A DNA stretch of 8,020 nucleotides. Source: Microgenomates group bacterium (GTDB lineage: Bacteria; Patescibacteriota; Microgenomatia; UBA1406; GWC2-37-13). The notes under the pieces were generated by a model that was given only the letters and a program-made list of their open reading frames with translations, was not told where the DNA came from and did no database searches. Shown here piece by piece: positions 1-6,292 of this stretch. The stretch is taken from contig JAPYWZ010000024.1 of NCBI GenBank assembly GCA_028276105.1, positions 1-8,020 of the forward strand. Direction: 5' to 3'. A program made the position numbers and the translations under genes. Position 1 is the stretch's first letter. Each line of letters starts with the position of its first letter.

Positions 1-26
1 ACTTCTAACACCAAATTGCTAACATC

Positions 27-61
27 TAACACCTTCGAGGTGTTACAGATTCGTCACCTCG
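27..61 (-). other. Two mutually exclusive small hairpins
   Basis: TAACACCT (27-34) and AGGTGTTA (38-45) form a perfect 8-bp stem around a 3-nt loop. CGAGGTG (36-42) and CACCTCG (55-61) form a perfect 7-bp stem around a 12-nt loop. Both use bases 38-42, so they cannot form together. On the minus strand, the direction of pheT transcription, the 36-61 stem would be made first. Neither is followed by a run of U, so this is not a standard intrinsic terminator. The sequence fits an attenuator-like switch or simply overlapping repeats, and I cannot tell which. Confidence 0.45.
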
Positions 62-64
62 GGA

Positions 65-91
65 TATTTATAGTATTTATAGTATTTATAG
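65..91. repeat. Three perfect tandem copies of a 9-bp unit
   Basis: TATTTATAG occurs at 65-73, 74-82 and 83-91 without mismatch, directly abutting the palindrome that starts at 89. This is a short tandem repeat in non-coding DNA, and no function is recognised. Confidence 0.85.
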
Positions 92-114
92 AGACACTCC
101 ATGGCGTGTCTCTA
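89..114. repeat. Near-perfect 26-bp palindrome
   Basis: TAGAGACAC (89-97) pairs perfectly with GTGTCTCTA (106-114). The 8-base centre contains the 6-bp palindrome CCATGG, so only one pair of positions breaks the symmetry of all 26 bp. As RNA it would form a 9-bp stem with an 8-nt loop. No T-run follows on either strand, so it is a poor intrinsic terminator. The symmetry could also suit a dimeric DNA-binding protein, but no regulator site is recognised. Confidence 0.7.
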
Positions 115-130
115 CCTAAAATTAACCCAA

Positions 131-218
131 TCTCCCAATCTCCATCAATCTCTACTTATTTTTACTTATCTCTATTTATCTCTATAAATCTCTATTTATC
201 TCCATTTATCTCTCTTTC
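131..218. repeat. Tandem array of a 10-bp unit (about TCTCTATTTA)
   Basis: A partial unit at 131-138 is followed by eight contiguous 10-bp units from 139 to 218. TCTCTATTTA occurs exactly at 169-178 and 189-198. Variants such as TCTCTATAAA (179-188) and TCTCCATTTA (199-208) differ by one or two bases, and divergence grows at both ends (TCTCCATCAA at 139, TCTCTCTTTC at 209). The period is 10 throughout the eight units. There are no spacers, so it is not CRISPR-like. On the transcribed minus strand the unit reads about GAGATAAATA. Confidence 0.85.
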
Positions 219-265
219 ATATTCGCATATTCGTAGATTAGCATCATATTTATTTTACTTTTTAC

Positions 266-287
266 ACAACTTTTACTCAATATTCAT
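266..287. repeat. 11-mer repeats running into the pheT stop codon
   Basis: ACAACTTTTAC (266-276) is followed by TCAATATTCAT (277-287). The second unit contains the pheT stop codon (284-286). The 15-base stretch at 261-275 is identical to 6859-6873 in the array behind ruvB. The second unit is a weaker match to the family, so the count of two copies is a judgement. Confidence 0.5.
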
Positions 288-2179
288 ACTTTCTCCAACT
301 CTCTTTTTGCCTCTTCTTCGGTTAGATTTCTGTCTTTTGCCGAATAGTAAAACCGAAGAGTTAATTTATTTTTAAATAACGATATAACCTCAATTTTATC
401 AAGATAAGAAGATTTAAAAGCTTTTTCTTTGATTTTTTGAAAAGTTAGGTCTTTTTTTAGTTCAAATGTTTTGTCAAGTTTGATTGTGGCAAAAGGATTA
501 ATGGGCTTAAATTTTGGAAGAAGTTTGGCTTTTTCGATTAACGATAAAAGAGAAATTTCAGTTAAAAAAACATTCTCTTTTTTGATAATTTTGGGAAGAG
601 GAAAAGACTTAATATTTAATTCTAAAAACAAAGCTTCCAAGATCCCTTTTAAATCAAAAAAGTCCGTATTTAAAGCAATTCCCAGTCGATACTCTTCTTT
701 GGGAAGATCATTTTCTTTTGGTAGATAAACTTTGGCAATTTCAAAGAATTTAAGAACTTCTTTTTTACCCTCATTGTCTTTTATGTTTTTATACAAAGAG
801 GGCAAAAGTGAGATTCTTAGATATTCAATTTCTTTGGAAATTGAATTTTTAATCTTTAAGTGATCTTTTTCCTTTAATCCCCATTCCTCGATCATTTTTT
901 TGGAAATCATTGAATAATTGATTACTTCATTTAGTCCTAAATGTTTTAAAAAGTATTTAATTTTAGAACTTACTTTAAATATTTTTTCAAATTCTTCAGG
1001 TTGGAATACTTGAGCGGGCGGAGGAAAATTGTTAGGAAGATTGTTGTAACCATAGATCCTGGCCACCTCCTCAACCAGATCTTCGGGGATATTGATATCA
1101 TACTTTCTAAAATGAGGGACAAACACCTCGATTTTTTCATCATAAACTTTTGTTTCAAAGCCTAAAGAGTTTAATATTTGAATAATTGTTTTTTTAGGTA
1201 TCTTTATCCCCATAATTTTTTCAAAAAAAGAAAAGGTAGTAACAATCTTCTTTTTTTGATAAGGATGCGGATAGATATCGTACAATTTTGAAGCAATTTT
1301 GGCTGAGGCATATTGTTTTAATAAAAAAACCCCAAAAACTAAAGTCGCCTCTACCCTCTCCTCATCCAGTCCTTTTTCAAAATAGGTTGCCGCTAACGTT
1401 CGAACGCCGGTCGTCATCACCGTTTTTCTTATTTTTTGTTTATTGTAGGTTTGAACAAATAAAATTATTCGTTTTGTGTTATTAGAGACACAGGAGTTTA
1501 ATCCACCCATAATTCCACAAAGATCAATCAATCGGCCCCTTCCATCTTCAATTACAATATCCTCTCCGGGTAACTTAACTTCTTTTTCATCAAGAGTGAT
1601 TATTTTTTCTTCTTTTTTTGATTGGCGCATGATCATGGTAGCGCTTTTTCCATCGCTATTGGCAATTTTGTCAAAGTCAAAAATATGGGTTGGTTGACCT
1701 AAAGTCAGCATTAAATAATTGGAGATATCAACGACATTGTTAATAACTTTAACACCGGCGGCTTTTAGTCTTTCTTGAATAAAAGAAGGTGAGGGGCCAA
1801 TTTTAACATTATCTAAGATAATCGCTGAAAATCGTGAACAAAGATTGTCTTCTTTTATTGAAATATTTAATTTATAATCGTCTTCCCTTTGTTCTTTAAT
1901 AATTTTTGAAAACTTATATTCCTCAAAAGGATCGAATTTAAGTTTGGCTTTTTTTCCAAAAAAAGGTAAAATGGCTACTGCTTCTTGCGCAACACCAAAA
2001 GCTGAAGCCGTATCAATTCGATTAGAAATAATTTCAATATCAAAAACATAATCGTTTTCAACCTTTTCTACTCTTTCAATTGAAGGACCAGCCAAAGAAA
2101 GATATTTTTGAATTTCAAAAGGTGAAGCATCAGTTTCTAAAAAATCCAAAAGCCAGTGGTAGGTAATTTTGATGTTCAT
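284..2179 (-). CDS. pheT: Phenylalanyl-tRNA synthetase beta subunit, short form lacking the OB-fold B2 domain
   Basis: The beta subunit of the (alpha-beta)2 PheRS binds tRNA-Phe and normally hydrolyses Tyr-tRNA-Phe. It is 631 aa against about 795 in E. coli. The N-terminal region (about 1-37) runs straight into the motif DIEIISNRID (47-56), so the roughly 110-residue EMAP/OB-fold tRNA-binding insertion is missing. The editing-type B3/B4 region spans about 115-290, with GQPTHIFD at 161-168 and FEKGLD at 267-272. B5 is about 305-378 (EDLVEEVARIYGYNN at 366-380), the catalytic-like core about 400-525, and an FDX-ACB-like tail about 562-631. The tail ends about a dozen residues earlier than E. 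coli PheT. By alignment, E. coli editing residues H265, T354 and A356 match H165, T261 and A263, but E334 aligns with F241. The ATG start is 25 nt after pheS and matches the family N-terminus (NIKITYHWLLDFL). No clear ribosome-binding site is visible. Confidence 0.95.
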   Translation of the reverse strand: MNIKITYHWLLDFLETDASPFEIQKYLSLAGPSIERVEKVENDYVFDIEIISNRIDTASAFGVAQEAVAILPFFGKKAKLKFDPFEEYKFSKIIKEQREDDYKLNISIKEDNLCSRFSAIILDNVKIGPSPSFIQERLKAAGVKVINNVVDISNYLMLTLGQPTHIFDFDKIANSDGKSATMIMRQSKKEEKIITLDEKEVKLPGEDIVIEDGRGRLIDLCGIMGGLNSCVSNNTKRIILFVQTYNKQKIRKTVMTTGVRTLAATYFEKGLDEERVEATLVFGVFLLKQYASAKIASKLYDIYPHPYQKKKIVTTFSFFEKIMGIKIPKKTIIQILNSLGFETKVYDEKIEVFVPHFRKYDINIPEDLVEEVARIYGYNNLPNNFPPPAQVFQPEEFEKIFKVSSKIKYFLKHLGLNEVINYSMISKKMIEEWGLKEKDHLKIKNSISKEIEYLRISLLPSLYKNIKDNEGKKEVLKFFEIAKVYLPKENDLPKEEYRLGIALNTDFFDLKGILEALFLELNIKSFPLPKIIKKENVFLTEISLLSLIEKAKLLPKFKPINPFATIKLDKTFELKKDLTFQKIKEKAFKSSYLDKIEVISLFKNKLTLRFYYSAKDRNLTEEEAKRELEKV

Positions 2180-2204
2180 AGTTCGACTTTAATCACTACA
2201 AATA

Positions 2205-3230
2205 TTAAAACTGCTCCAGAAATCTAATATCACCATTATATAAAATCCGAATATCATCAATTTTCATTTCTTCACGCATCATCATACATCGTTCGGGGCC
2301 AAAACCAAAGGCCCAACCGGTATAAACTTTTGGATCAATCCCACCCATTTTTAAAACATTTGGGTGAACCATCCCCGCTCCTGCCAATTCCAGCCAACCT
2401 GATTTACAAACTCGACATTTTTTACCGTCAACTTCGCCTTTTCCCAAACATATACCACAAGAAACATCGATCTCAAAAGAAGGTTCGGTAAACTGAAAAT
2501 GAGCAGGCCTGAGTCTTATAGTTCGTTCTTTCCCAAAAAATTCTTTGACAAAATAATCAATGGTTCCTTTTAAATGAGTGATGTTAATATCTTTATCGAT
2601 ACATAAACCCTCAAACTGATGAAACATTGGTGTATGGGTAGCATCCCAGTTGGGACGATAAGTTTTGGCGATATTAATCATTCTAATGGGAGGTTTTACC
2701 CGTTGCATTTCTCGATTTTGACCTGAAGAAGTATGAGGAGAAAGAATCATTTTACCAAATTTTTGATGTTCTTTTGCTTCAATAAAAAAGGTTTCAAAAT
2801 CATCACGGGCGGGATGACCTTTGGGCATATTCAAAGCTTCAAAAGAAAAATACTCCCACTCCACCTCAGGATAAGAAACGCGAATAAAACCAATTTTTTG
2901 AAAAATATTAACAATTTCTTCAATGACATAAGTTAAAGGATGAAGACTGCCTTTGGGATAGGATTTACCTGGTAAAGTGGAATCAAAAAATTCTTCTTTC
3001 TTTATTTTTTTAAGTTCTTTTTTTTTGCGGTCGATTAAGGTTTCGATTTCTTTTTTTATTTCATTTATTTTTTGACCTTTTTCTCGTCGTTTTTCTTTTG
3101 GTAAAGTTTTTATTTCTTCAAAAAGTTTATTGATTATCCCTTTTCGTCCTAAATATTTAATCCGTAAATTTTCAAGAATAACTTCTGAGGTTGCTTTTTC
3201 TATTTCTTCTTTGTAGTTTAAATTTTCCAT
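2205..3230 (-). CDS. pheS: Phenylalanyl-tRNA synthetase alpha subunit with a four-cysteine insert
   Basis: The catalytic class II subunit of PheRS activates Phe with ATP and charges tRNA-Phe. It is 341 aa, slightly longer than E. coli (327). A Lys/Glu-rich N-terminal coiled coil spans about 1-82. The class II core starts with motif 1 around 97-121. The substrate pocket has HTS at 166-168, motif 2 has the RPNWDATHTPMFHQFEG block at 192-208, and motif 3 is in GWAFGFGPER (305-314). Between FTEPSFEIDV and GWLELAGAGMVHPN lies an insert with C258, C261, C272 and C275 (CxxC, 10 residues, CxxC), which looks like a small zinc knuckle. I recall similar inserts in some bacterial PheS but not in E. coli. 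The ATG start is 46 nt after rplT, and no pheM leader peptide or attenuator is visible in that gap. Confidence 0.97.
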   Translation of the reverse strand: MENLNYKEEIEKATSEVILENLRIKYLGRKGIINKLFEEIKTLPKEKRREKGQKINEIKKEIETLIDRKKKELKKIKKEEFFDSTLPGKSYPKGSLHPLTYVIEEIVNIFQKIGFIRVSYPEVEWEYFSFEALNMPKGHPARDDFETFFIEAKEHQKFGKMILSPHTSSGQNREMQRVKPPIRMINIAKTYRPNWDATHTPMFHQFEGLCIDKDINITHLKGTIDYFVKEFFGKERTIRLRPAHFQFTEPSFEIDVSCGICLGKGEVDGKKCRVCKSGWLELAGAGMVHPNVLKMGGIDPKVYTGWAFGFGPERCMMMREEMKIDDIRILYNGDIRFLEQF

Positions 3231-3276
3231 ATTTAAAAATTATAAACATCGAAGTTGCCTTTTTAAATTTTATCGA

Positions 3277-3621
3277 TTACTTGACTTTTTCTACGATTTT
3301 GGCAAATATTTTTGGATAGTGAACGGCAATCTGGCTTAAAATTTTTCTATCAATTTCCACATTTTTTTCTTTTAACCTCTTTATAAATTGTGAATATTTT
3401 AGACCCAATTGTCTAACGGCCGCATTTAATCGAGTAATCCACAAACGACGCATTTCTCTTTTCTTTCTTTTTCTTCCAAAAAATGCATATTCACCCGCAT
3501 GTAAAACTGTTTCTTTGGCTTTTTTAAACTGTTTATGGCGCGTCATCCAGTAGCCTTTGGCCAGTTTTAAAACTTTGCGGTGCTTTTTTTTTGTTAAAAT
3601 TCCTGATTTAACGCGAACCAT
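3277..3621 (-). CDS. rplT: Ribosomal protein bL20
   Basis: The 50S protein L20 binds 23S rRNA, is needed early in large-subunit assembly, and in E. coli and Bacillus represses its own operon by binding the mRNA leader. At 114 aa it is close to the usual 115-120. It begins MVRVKSGILTKKKHRKVLKLAKGY, with the family's highly basic N-terminal arm rich in Lys and Arg. The globular part carries MRRLWITRLNAAVR (57-70) and GLKYSQFI (73-80), both L20 hallmarks. The ATG start is fixed by this alignment. It is unusual in lying 196 bp after rpmI, since the two genes are normally nearly contiguous. No Shine-Dalgarno is seen: the bases before ATG are all A and T. Confidence 0.97.
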   Translation of the reverse strand: MVRVKSGILTKKKHRKVLKLAKGYWMTRHKQFKKAKETVLHAGEYAFFGRKRKKREMRRLWITRLNAAVRQLGLKYSQFIKRLKEKNVEIDRKILSQIAVHYPKIFAKIVEKVK

Positions 3622-3652
3622 ATTATATTAAAAAAATTTTAAATCAAATATT

Positions 3653-3785
3653 ATATATCAAATATCAAAATTACATATCAAAAATCAAAAAGAACCATAT
3701 AAAAAAATTTAAAAAAATATTTACTTTGCTCATTATTCATTTTTACTATGTCATTTTGCATTTTGATTTTTGATATTTGATATAT
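3653..3785 (-). repeat. Long A/T-rich inverted repeats with two alternative pairings between rpmI and rplT
   Basis: Segments 3653-3670 and 3768-3785 are perfect 18-bp inverted repeats. In addition 3675-3690 and 3761-3776 are perfect 16-bp inverted repeats. The two share bases 3768-3776, so only one stem can form fully. The arm nearest rplT ends 31 nt upstream of its start codon. All arms are built from TATCAAA/TCAAAAA-type units. In the transcript (minus strand) the shared arm is made first and could pair with either later arm. This could be an mRNA switch, a processing site, or a by-product of low-complexity repeats. Confidence 0.65.
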
Positions 3786-3787
3786 TA

Positions 3788-3821
3788 ACAATGTTTACAC
3801 TATTTTTTACACAATGTTTAT
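3788..3821. repeat. 11-12-bp repeats running into the rpmI stop codon
   Basis: ACAATGTTTAC ends at 3798, ACTATTTTTTAC spans 3799-3810, and ACAATGTTTAT spans 3811-3821. The last unit contains the rpmI stop codon (3818-3820). It is identical to the units at 6842-6852 and 6875-6885 behind ruvB. In mRNA sense the stop is followed by ACATTGTGTAAA. Confidence 0.65.
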
Positions 3822-4018
3822 TTCCTCCCCAACATTTTTAACACTTTATTCTTATATTCCCCCAAAAGTTCTTTTAATTTCTTCTTTCTTCGAAGCCATC
3901 TTTTGCTTTTTTTTGAAAGAAGATGACGAAATCCTTGTTGGCGATACAATACTTTGCCGGTTTTGGTCACTTTAAATCTTTTTGCCGCTGATTTTTTTGT
4001 TTTTTGTTTTTGTTTCAT
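3818..4018 (-). CDS. rpmI: Ribosomal protein bL35
   Basis: A small basic 50S protein of 66 aa, the usual size. The N-terminal KQKTKKSAAKRFKVTKTGKV (4-23) matches the bL35 signature (KTxxxAAKRFKxTGxGK), and FRHLLSKKSKRWLRRKK (30-46) matches the conserved RHLLxxKSxKRKRxLR segment. The ATG shares four bases (ATGA, 4015-4018) with the infC stop, which implies translational coupling. A weak AAGAAA purine run precedes it inside infC. The stop codon sits inside a repeat unit shared with the ruvB 3' end. Confidence 0.96.
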   Translation of the reverse strand: MKQKQKTKKSAAKRFKVTKTGKVLYRQQGFRHLLSKKSKRWLRRKKKLKELLGEYKNKVLKMLGRK

Positions 4019-4554
4019 ATTTTTTTTCTTGAAACTACCGCTCTTATAACTCGACCTTCAAGCTTGGCCGGTTTTGTGATATTTACCTCCCCTAAACCCA
4101 AAATAAAACGATTAATCAAATCAAAAGCCATGTTTTGTTTAGTAATTTCTCTTCCTTTTAGATTAAGACTTAACCGCAACTGATGGCCTTCTTCTAAAAA
4201 CTCTTTTCCTTTATTAATTAACCTTTCTAAATCGGCTGGTCCGATGAACAAAGAAAGTTTTATATCTTTAACCACTCCTTTTTTTACTCCTTTTTTCGCT
4301 TCTTTTTCTTTTTTTTCCTTTTGATACAAAAATTTATTAAAATCAACAATTCTGGCTACCGGTGGAATAGCATTTGGGGCAATTAAAACTAAATCTAATT
4401 CTTTGTCTTTGGCTAATTTTAAAGCTTCTTCTTTTGTTAAAACCCCAATTTGATTATTACTTTCATCAATTACCCGCAATTTTGGGGCAAAAATCTTTTC
4501 ATTAATAAAAAAAAATGTTTTACTTTTTTGATTTTTTTTATGAAAAGTTCCCAA
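4015..4554 (-). CDS. infC: Translation initiation factor IF-3
   Basis: IF3 binds the 30S subunit, blocks premature 50S joining and proofreads the start codon and initiator tRNA. It is 179 aa, with the IF3-N domain about 15-82 (INEKIFAPKLRVID at 17-30, PNAIPPVARIVDFNKFLYQK at 60-79), a Lys/Glu linker about 80-95, and the IF3-C domain about 96-178 (FLEEGHQLRLSLNLKGRE at 119-136, KLEGRVIRAVVSRKK at 164-178). The best start is TTG at 4552-4554, 17 nt inside thrS in another frame. No in-frame ATG, GTG or other TTG gives a full-length N-domain; the next TTG is codon 26, inside the domain. A rare start codon is typical of infC, as E. coli uses AUU for IF3-dependent autoregulation. The ATT at codon 17 is an alternative but would leave no N-terminal tail. 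Confidence 0.95.
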   Translation of the reverse strand: MGTFHKKNQKSKTFFFINEKIFAPKLRVIDESNNQIGVLTKEEALKLAKDKELDLVLIAPNAIPPVARIVDFNKFLYQKEKKEKEAKKGVKKGVVKDIKLSLFIGPADLERLINKGKEFLEEGHQLRLSLNLKGREITKQNMAFDLINRFILGLGEVNITKPAKLEGRVIRAVVSRKKI

Positions 4555-6292
4555 TTTTTTCTTTTAAATCCCAAATAAACTCAATAACATCAACCAACCC
4601 CAAATCTTTTCCCTCTCGGGTTCTAACTTTAGCCATATATTTTTTTTCTTCTTTGAAAATCTTTTCTTCTCTTTCTCCTATTATAACCATATAAGGCACT
4701 TTTTGCAAGGTAAAATAACGAATTTTTTTGGCTAAAGTTTCATTTTTAAGATTAGTCTCAACGCGAATGTTTTCATTTTTAAAAAGTTTTTCTATTGCTA
4801 AAGCTAAAGATGAATATTTATCAGAAATGGGTAAGATCGCAACTTGGGTGGGTGAAAGCCATAAAGGAAAAGCACCGGCATAATGTTCAATAAGAATGGC
4901 AACAAATCTTTCTAACGACCCAAGAGGAGCGCGATGAATTAAAGCCGGTGTTTTTACTTTTCCGTCTTCGTCGATATACTCTAATTTAAACCGTTTTGGC
5001 AACATAAAATCAACTTGGATAGTACCACACTGCCATTCTCGACCGATGGCATCTTTGATAATAATATCAAGTTTTGGGCCATAAAAAGCAGCATCGCCTT
5101 CACTTCTTACATAGTTTAAGTTTTTCTTACTAATGGCCTCAACAATCTTTTCTTCAGCTTTCTTCCAAACCTCATCGCTTCCTAAATACTTTTCTTTTTT
5201 TGATCGAAGACCCAGTCGAAGATAATAGTCGGAAATGCCAAAAATTTTTAAAAGATAAATAGTATACTCAAAAACCCCTAAAAACTCATCAACAATTTGA
5301 TCTTCGCGACAAAAAATGTGGGAATCATCTTGGGTAATGTGTCTTACTCTAAGCATTCCAGATAACTCACCTGCTTTTTCATAACGATAAACGGTGGCAA
5401 TTTCGGCGATTCTTAGAGGAAGTTCTTTATAACTTCTTATTTTTGATTTGTAAATCATCATATGGAATGGGCAGTTCATTGGTTTGACTAAGTACTCCTC
5501 ATCATCAATTTTCATTGAAGAGTACATTTTATCGCGATATAAATCCCAATGACCAGAAGTTTGCCACAAAGATTTTTTGCCAATATGAGGAGTATAAACG
5601 TGAAGATATCCTCTTTTTGTTTGTTCGTTAATGATTAGATTTTCAATTTGGCGTCTTATAATTGCTCCTTTTTCTGTCCAAAGTAAAAGGCCTCCACCGA
5701 CCTCATTGGTGAGTAAAAATAAGTCTAATTTTTTTCCCAAAACTCGATGATCTCTTTTTTTGGCTTCTTCAAGTTGCCAAAGATATTTATCAAGTTCTTC
5801 TTTAGTAAAAAAAGCGGTACCGTAGATTCGAGTAAGCATTTTGTTTTTTTCATCACCGCGCCAATAAGCACCGGCAACCGAAAGTAATTTAAAATATTTA
5901 AGCTTTTTTGAAGGATTGTCAATGTGCCCGCCGCGGCAAAGATCGATAAAATCACCGGATTTATAAATGGTAATTTTTTCGCCCCGCCCTTTTATTTCTT
6001 CAATTAATTCTAATTTGTAAGGGTTATCTTTAAACATTTCTTTTGCTTCTTTGTATGATACTTCTTTTCCTTCTACTTTCTCCCATTTTTTCACTATCTC
6101 TTTCATTTTTTTCTCAATTTTAGGCAGATCATCTTCAGAAATTTTTTCGCTACCAAAATCAATATCATAATAAAAACCCGTGTCTGTTGGTGGACCCAAA
6201 GTGATTTTTGCTTTTGGATAAAGCTCCAAAACCGCTGCCGCTAAAAGATGAGAAGCGGTATGCCGAAGATTTTGAAGATCTTGATTATCCAT
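4538..6292 (-). CDS. thrS: Threonyl-tRNA synthetase lacking the TGS domain
   Basis: A class II synthetase that charges tRNA-Thr and edits Ser-tRNA-Thr. At 584 aa it is shorter than E. coli (642) because the N1/TGS domain is absent; it begins directly with the N2 editing domain (about 6-180). Editing residues are present: H11 and H15 (HxxxH), C119 and H123 (CRGGH). The catalytic core is about 190-480, with motif 2 RYEKAGELSGMLRVR (303-317). The zinc ligands are inferred by alignment as C274 (PMNC), H325 (QDDSHIF) and H453 (IHR). The anticodon-binding domain is about 483-580, with NLKNETLAKKIR (514-525) and VPYMVIIG (532-539). The start is secure: upstream in frame only 18 sense codons precede a TAG at 6347-6349, and none is ATG, GTG or TTG. 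It is first of the cluster, 65 nt after tRNA-Val, and overlaps infC by 17 nt. No T-box or other leader is visible in that gap. Confidence 0.97.
   Translation of the reverse strand: MDNQDLQNLRHTASHLLAAAVLELYPKAKITLGPPTDTGFYYDIDFGSEKISEDDLPKIEKKMKEIVKKWEKVEGKEVSYKEAKEMFKDNPYKLELIEEIKGRGEKITIYKSGDFIDLCRGGHIDNPSKKLKYFKLLSVAGAYWRGDEKNKMLTRIYGTAFFTKEELDKYLWQLEEAKKRDHRVLGKKLDLFLLTNEVGGGLLLWTEKGAIIRRQIENLIINEQTKRGYLHVYTPHIGKKSLWQTSGHWDLYRDKMYSSMKIDDEEYLVKPMNCPFHMMIYKSKIRSYKELPLRIAEIATVYRYEKAGELSGMLRVRHITQDDSHIFCREDQIVDEFLGVFEYTIYLLKIFGISDYYLRLGLRSKKEKYLGSDEVWKKAEEKIVEAISKKNLNYVRSEGDAAFYGPKLDIIIKDAIGREWQCGTIQVDFMLPKRFKLEYIDEDGKVKTPALIHRAPLGSLERFVAILIEHYAGAFPLWLSPTQVAILPISDKYSSLALAIEKLFKNENIRVETNLKNETLAKKIRYFTLQKVPYMVIIGEREEKIFKEEKKYMAKVRTREGKDLGLVDVIEFIWDLKEKIGNFS

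Larger units (their letters stand above)
1..283. other. Non-coding spacer downstream of pheT
   Basis: No credible gene was found here. The only long open frame, on the plus strand, is a Ser/Leu/Ile/Tyr/Phe-rich translation of the repeats themselves. From low to high coordinates the stretch holds overlapping hairpins (27-61), three copies of a 9-bp unit (65-91), a near-perfect 26-bp palindrome (89-114), a decamer tandem array (131-218), and 11-mer repeats running into the pheT stop (266-287). It begins with imperfect repeats of CTAACACC (5-12 and 26-33). If the thrS-pheT transcript ends here, no textbook G/C stem plus U-tract terminator is visible. Confidence 0.7.

Noticed and set aside
27..114. 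Intrinsic terminators downstream of pheT
   Set aside because: The stems are real, but no T-run follows on the minus strand, so a terminator call is not supported.
131..218. CRISPR-like array
   Set aside because: The units are 10 bp with no unique spacers, and there are no cas genes. The same applies to 6742-6891.
16..375. Plus-strand open frame of 119 codons
   Set aside because: It is a translation of the decamer and 9-mer repeats (Ser/Ile/Leu/Tyr/Phe periodic) and then antisense pheT. There is no family resemblance.
970..1158. Second minus-strand frame inside pheT
   Set aside because: It overlaps a well-conserved part of PheT in another frame and resembles nothing known.
3231..3276. pheM-type leader peptide before pheS
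   Set aside because: The 46-nt gap has no start codon followed by a run of Phe codons and no attenuator hairpin.
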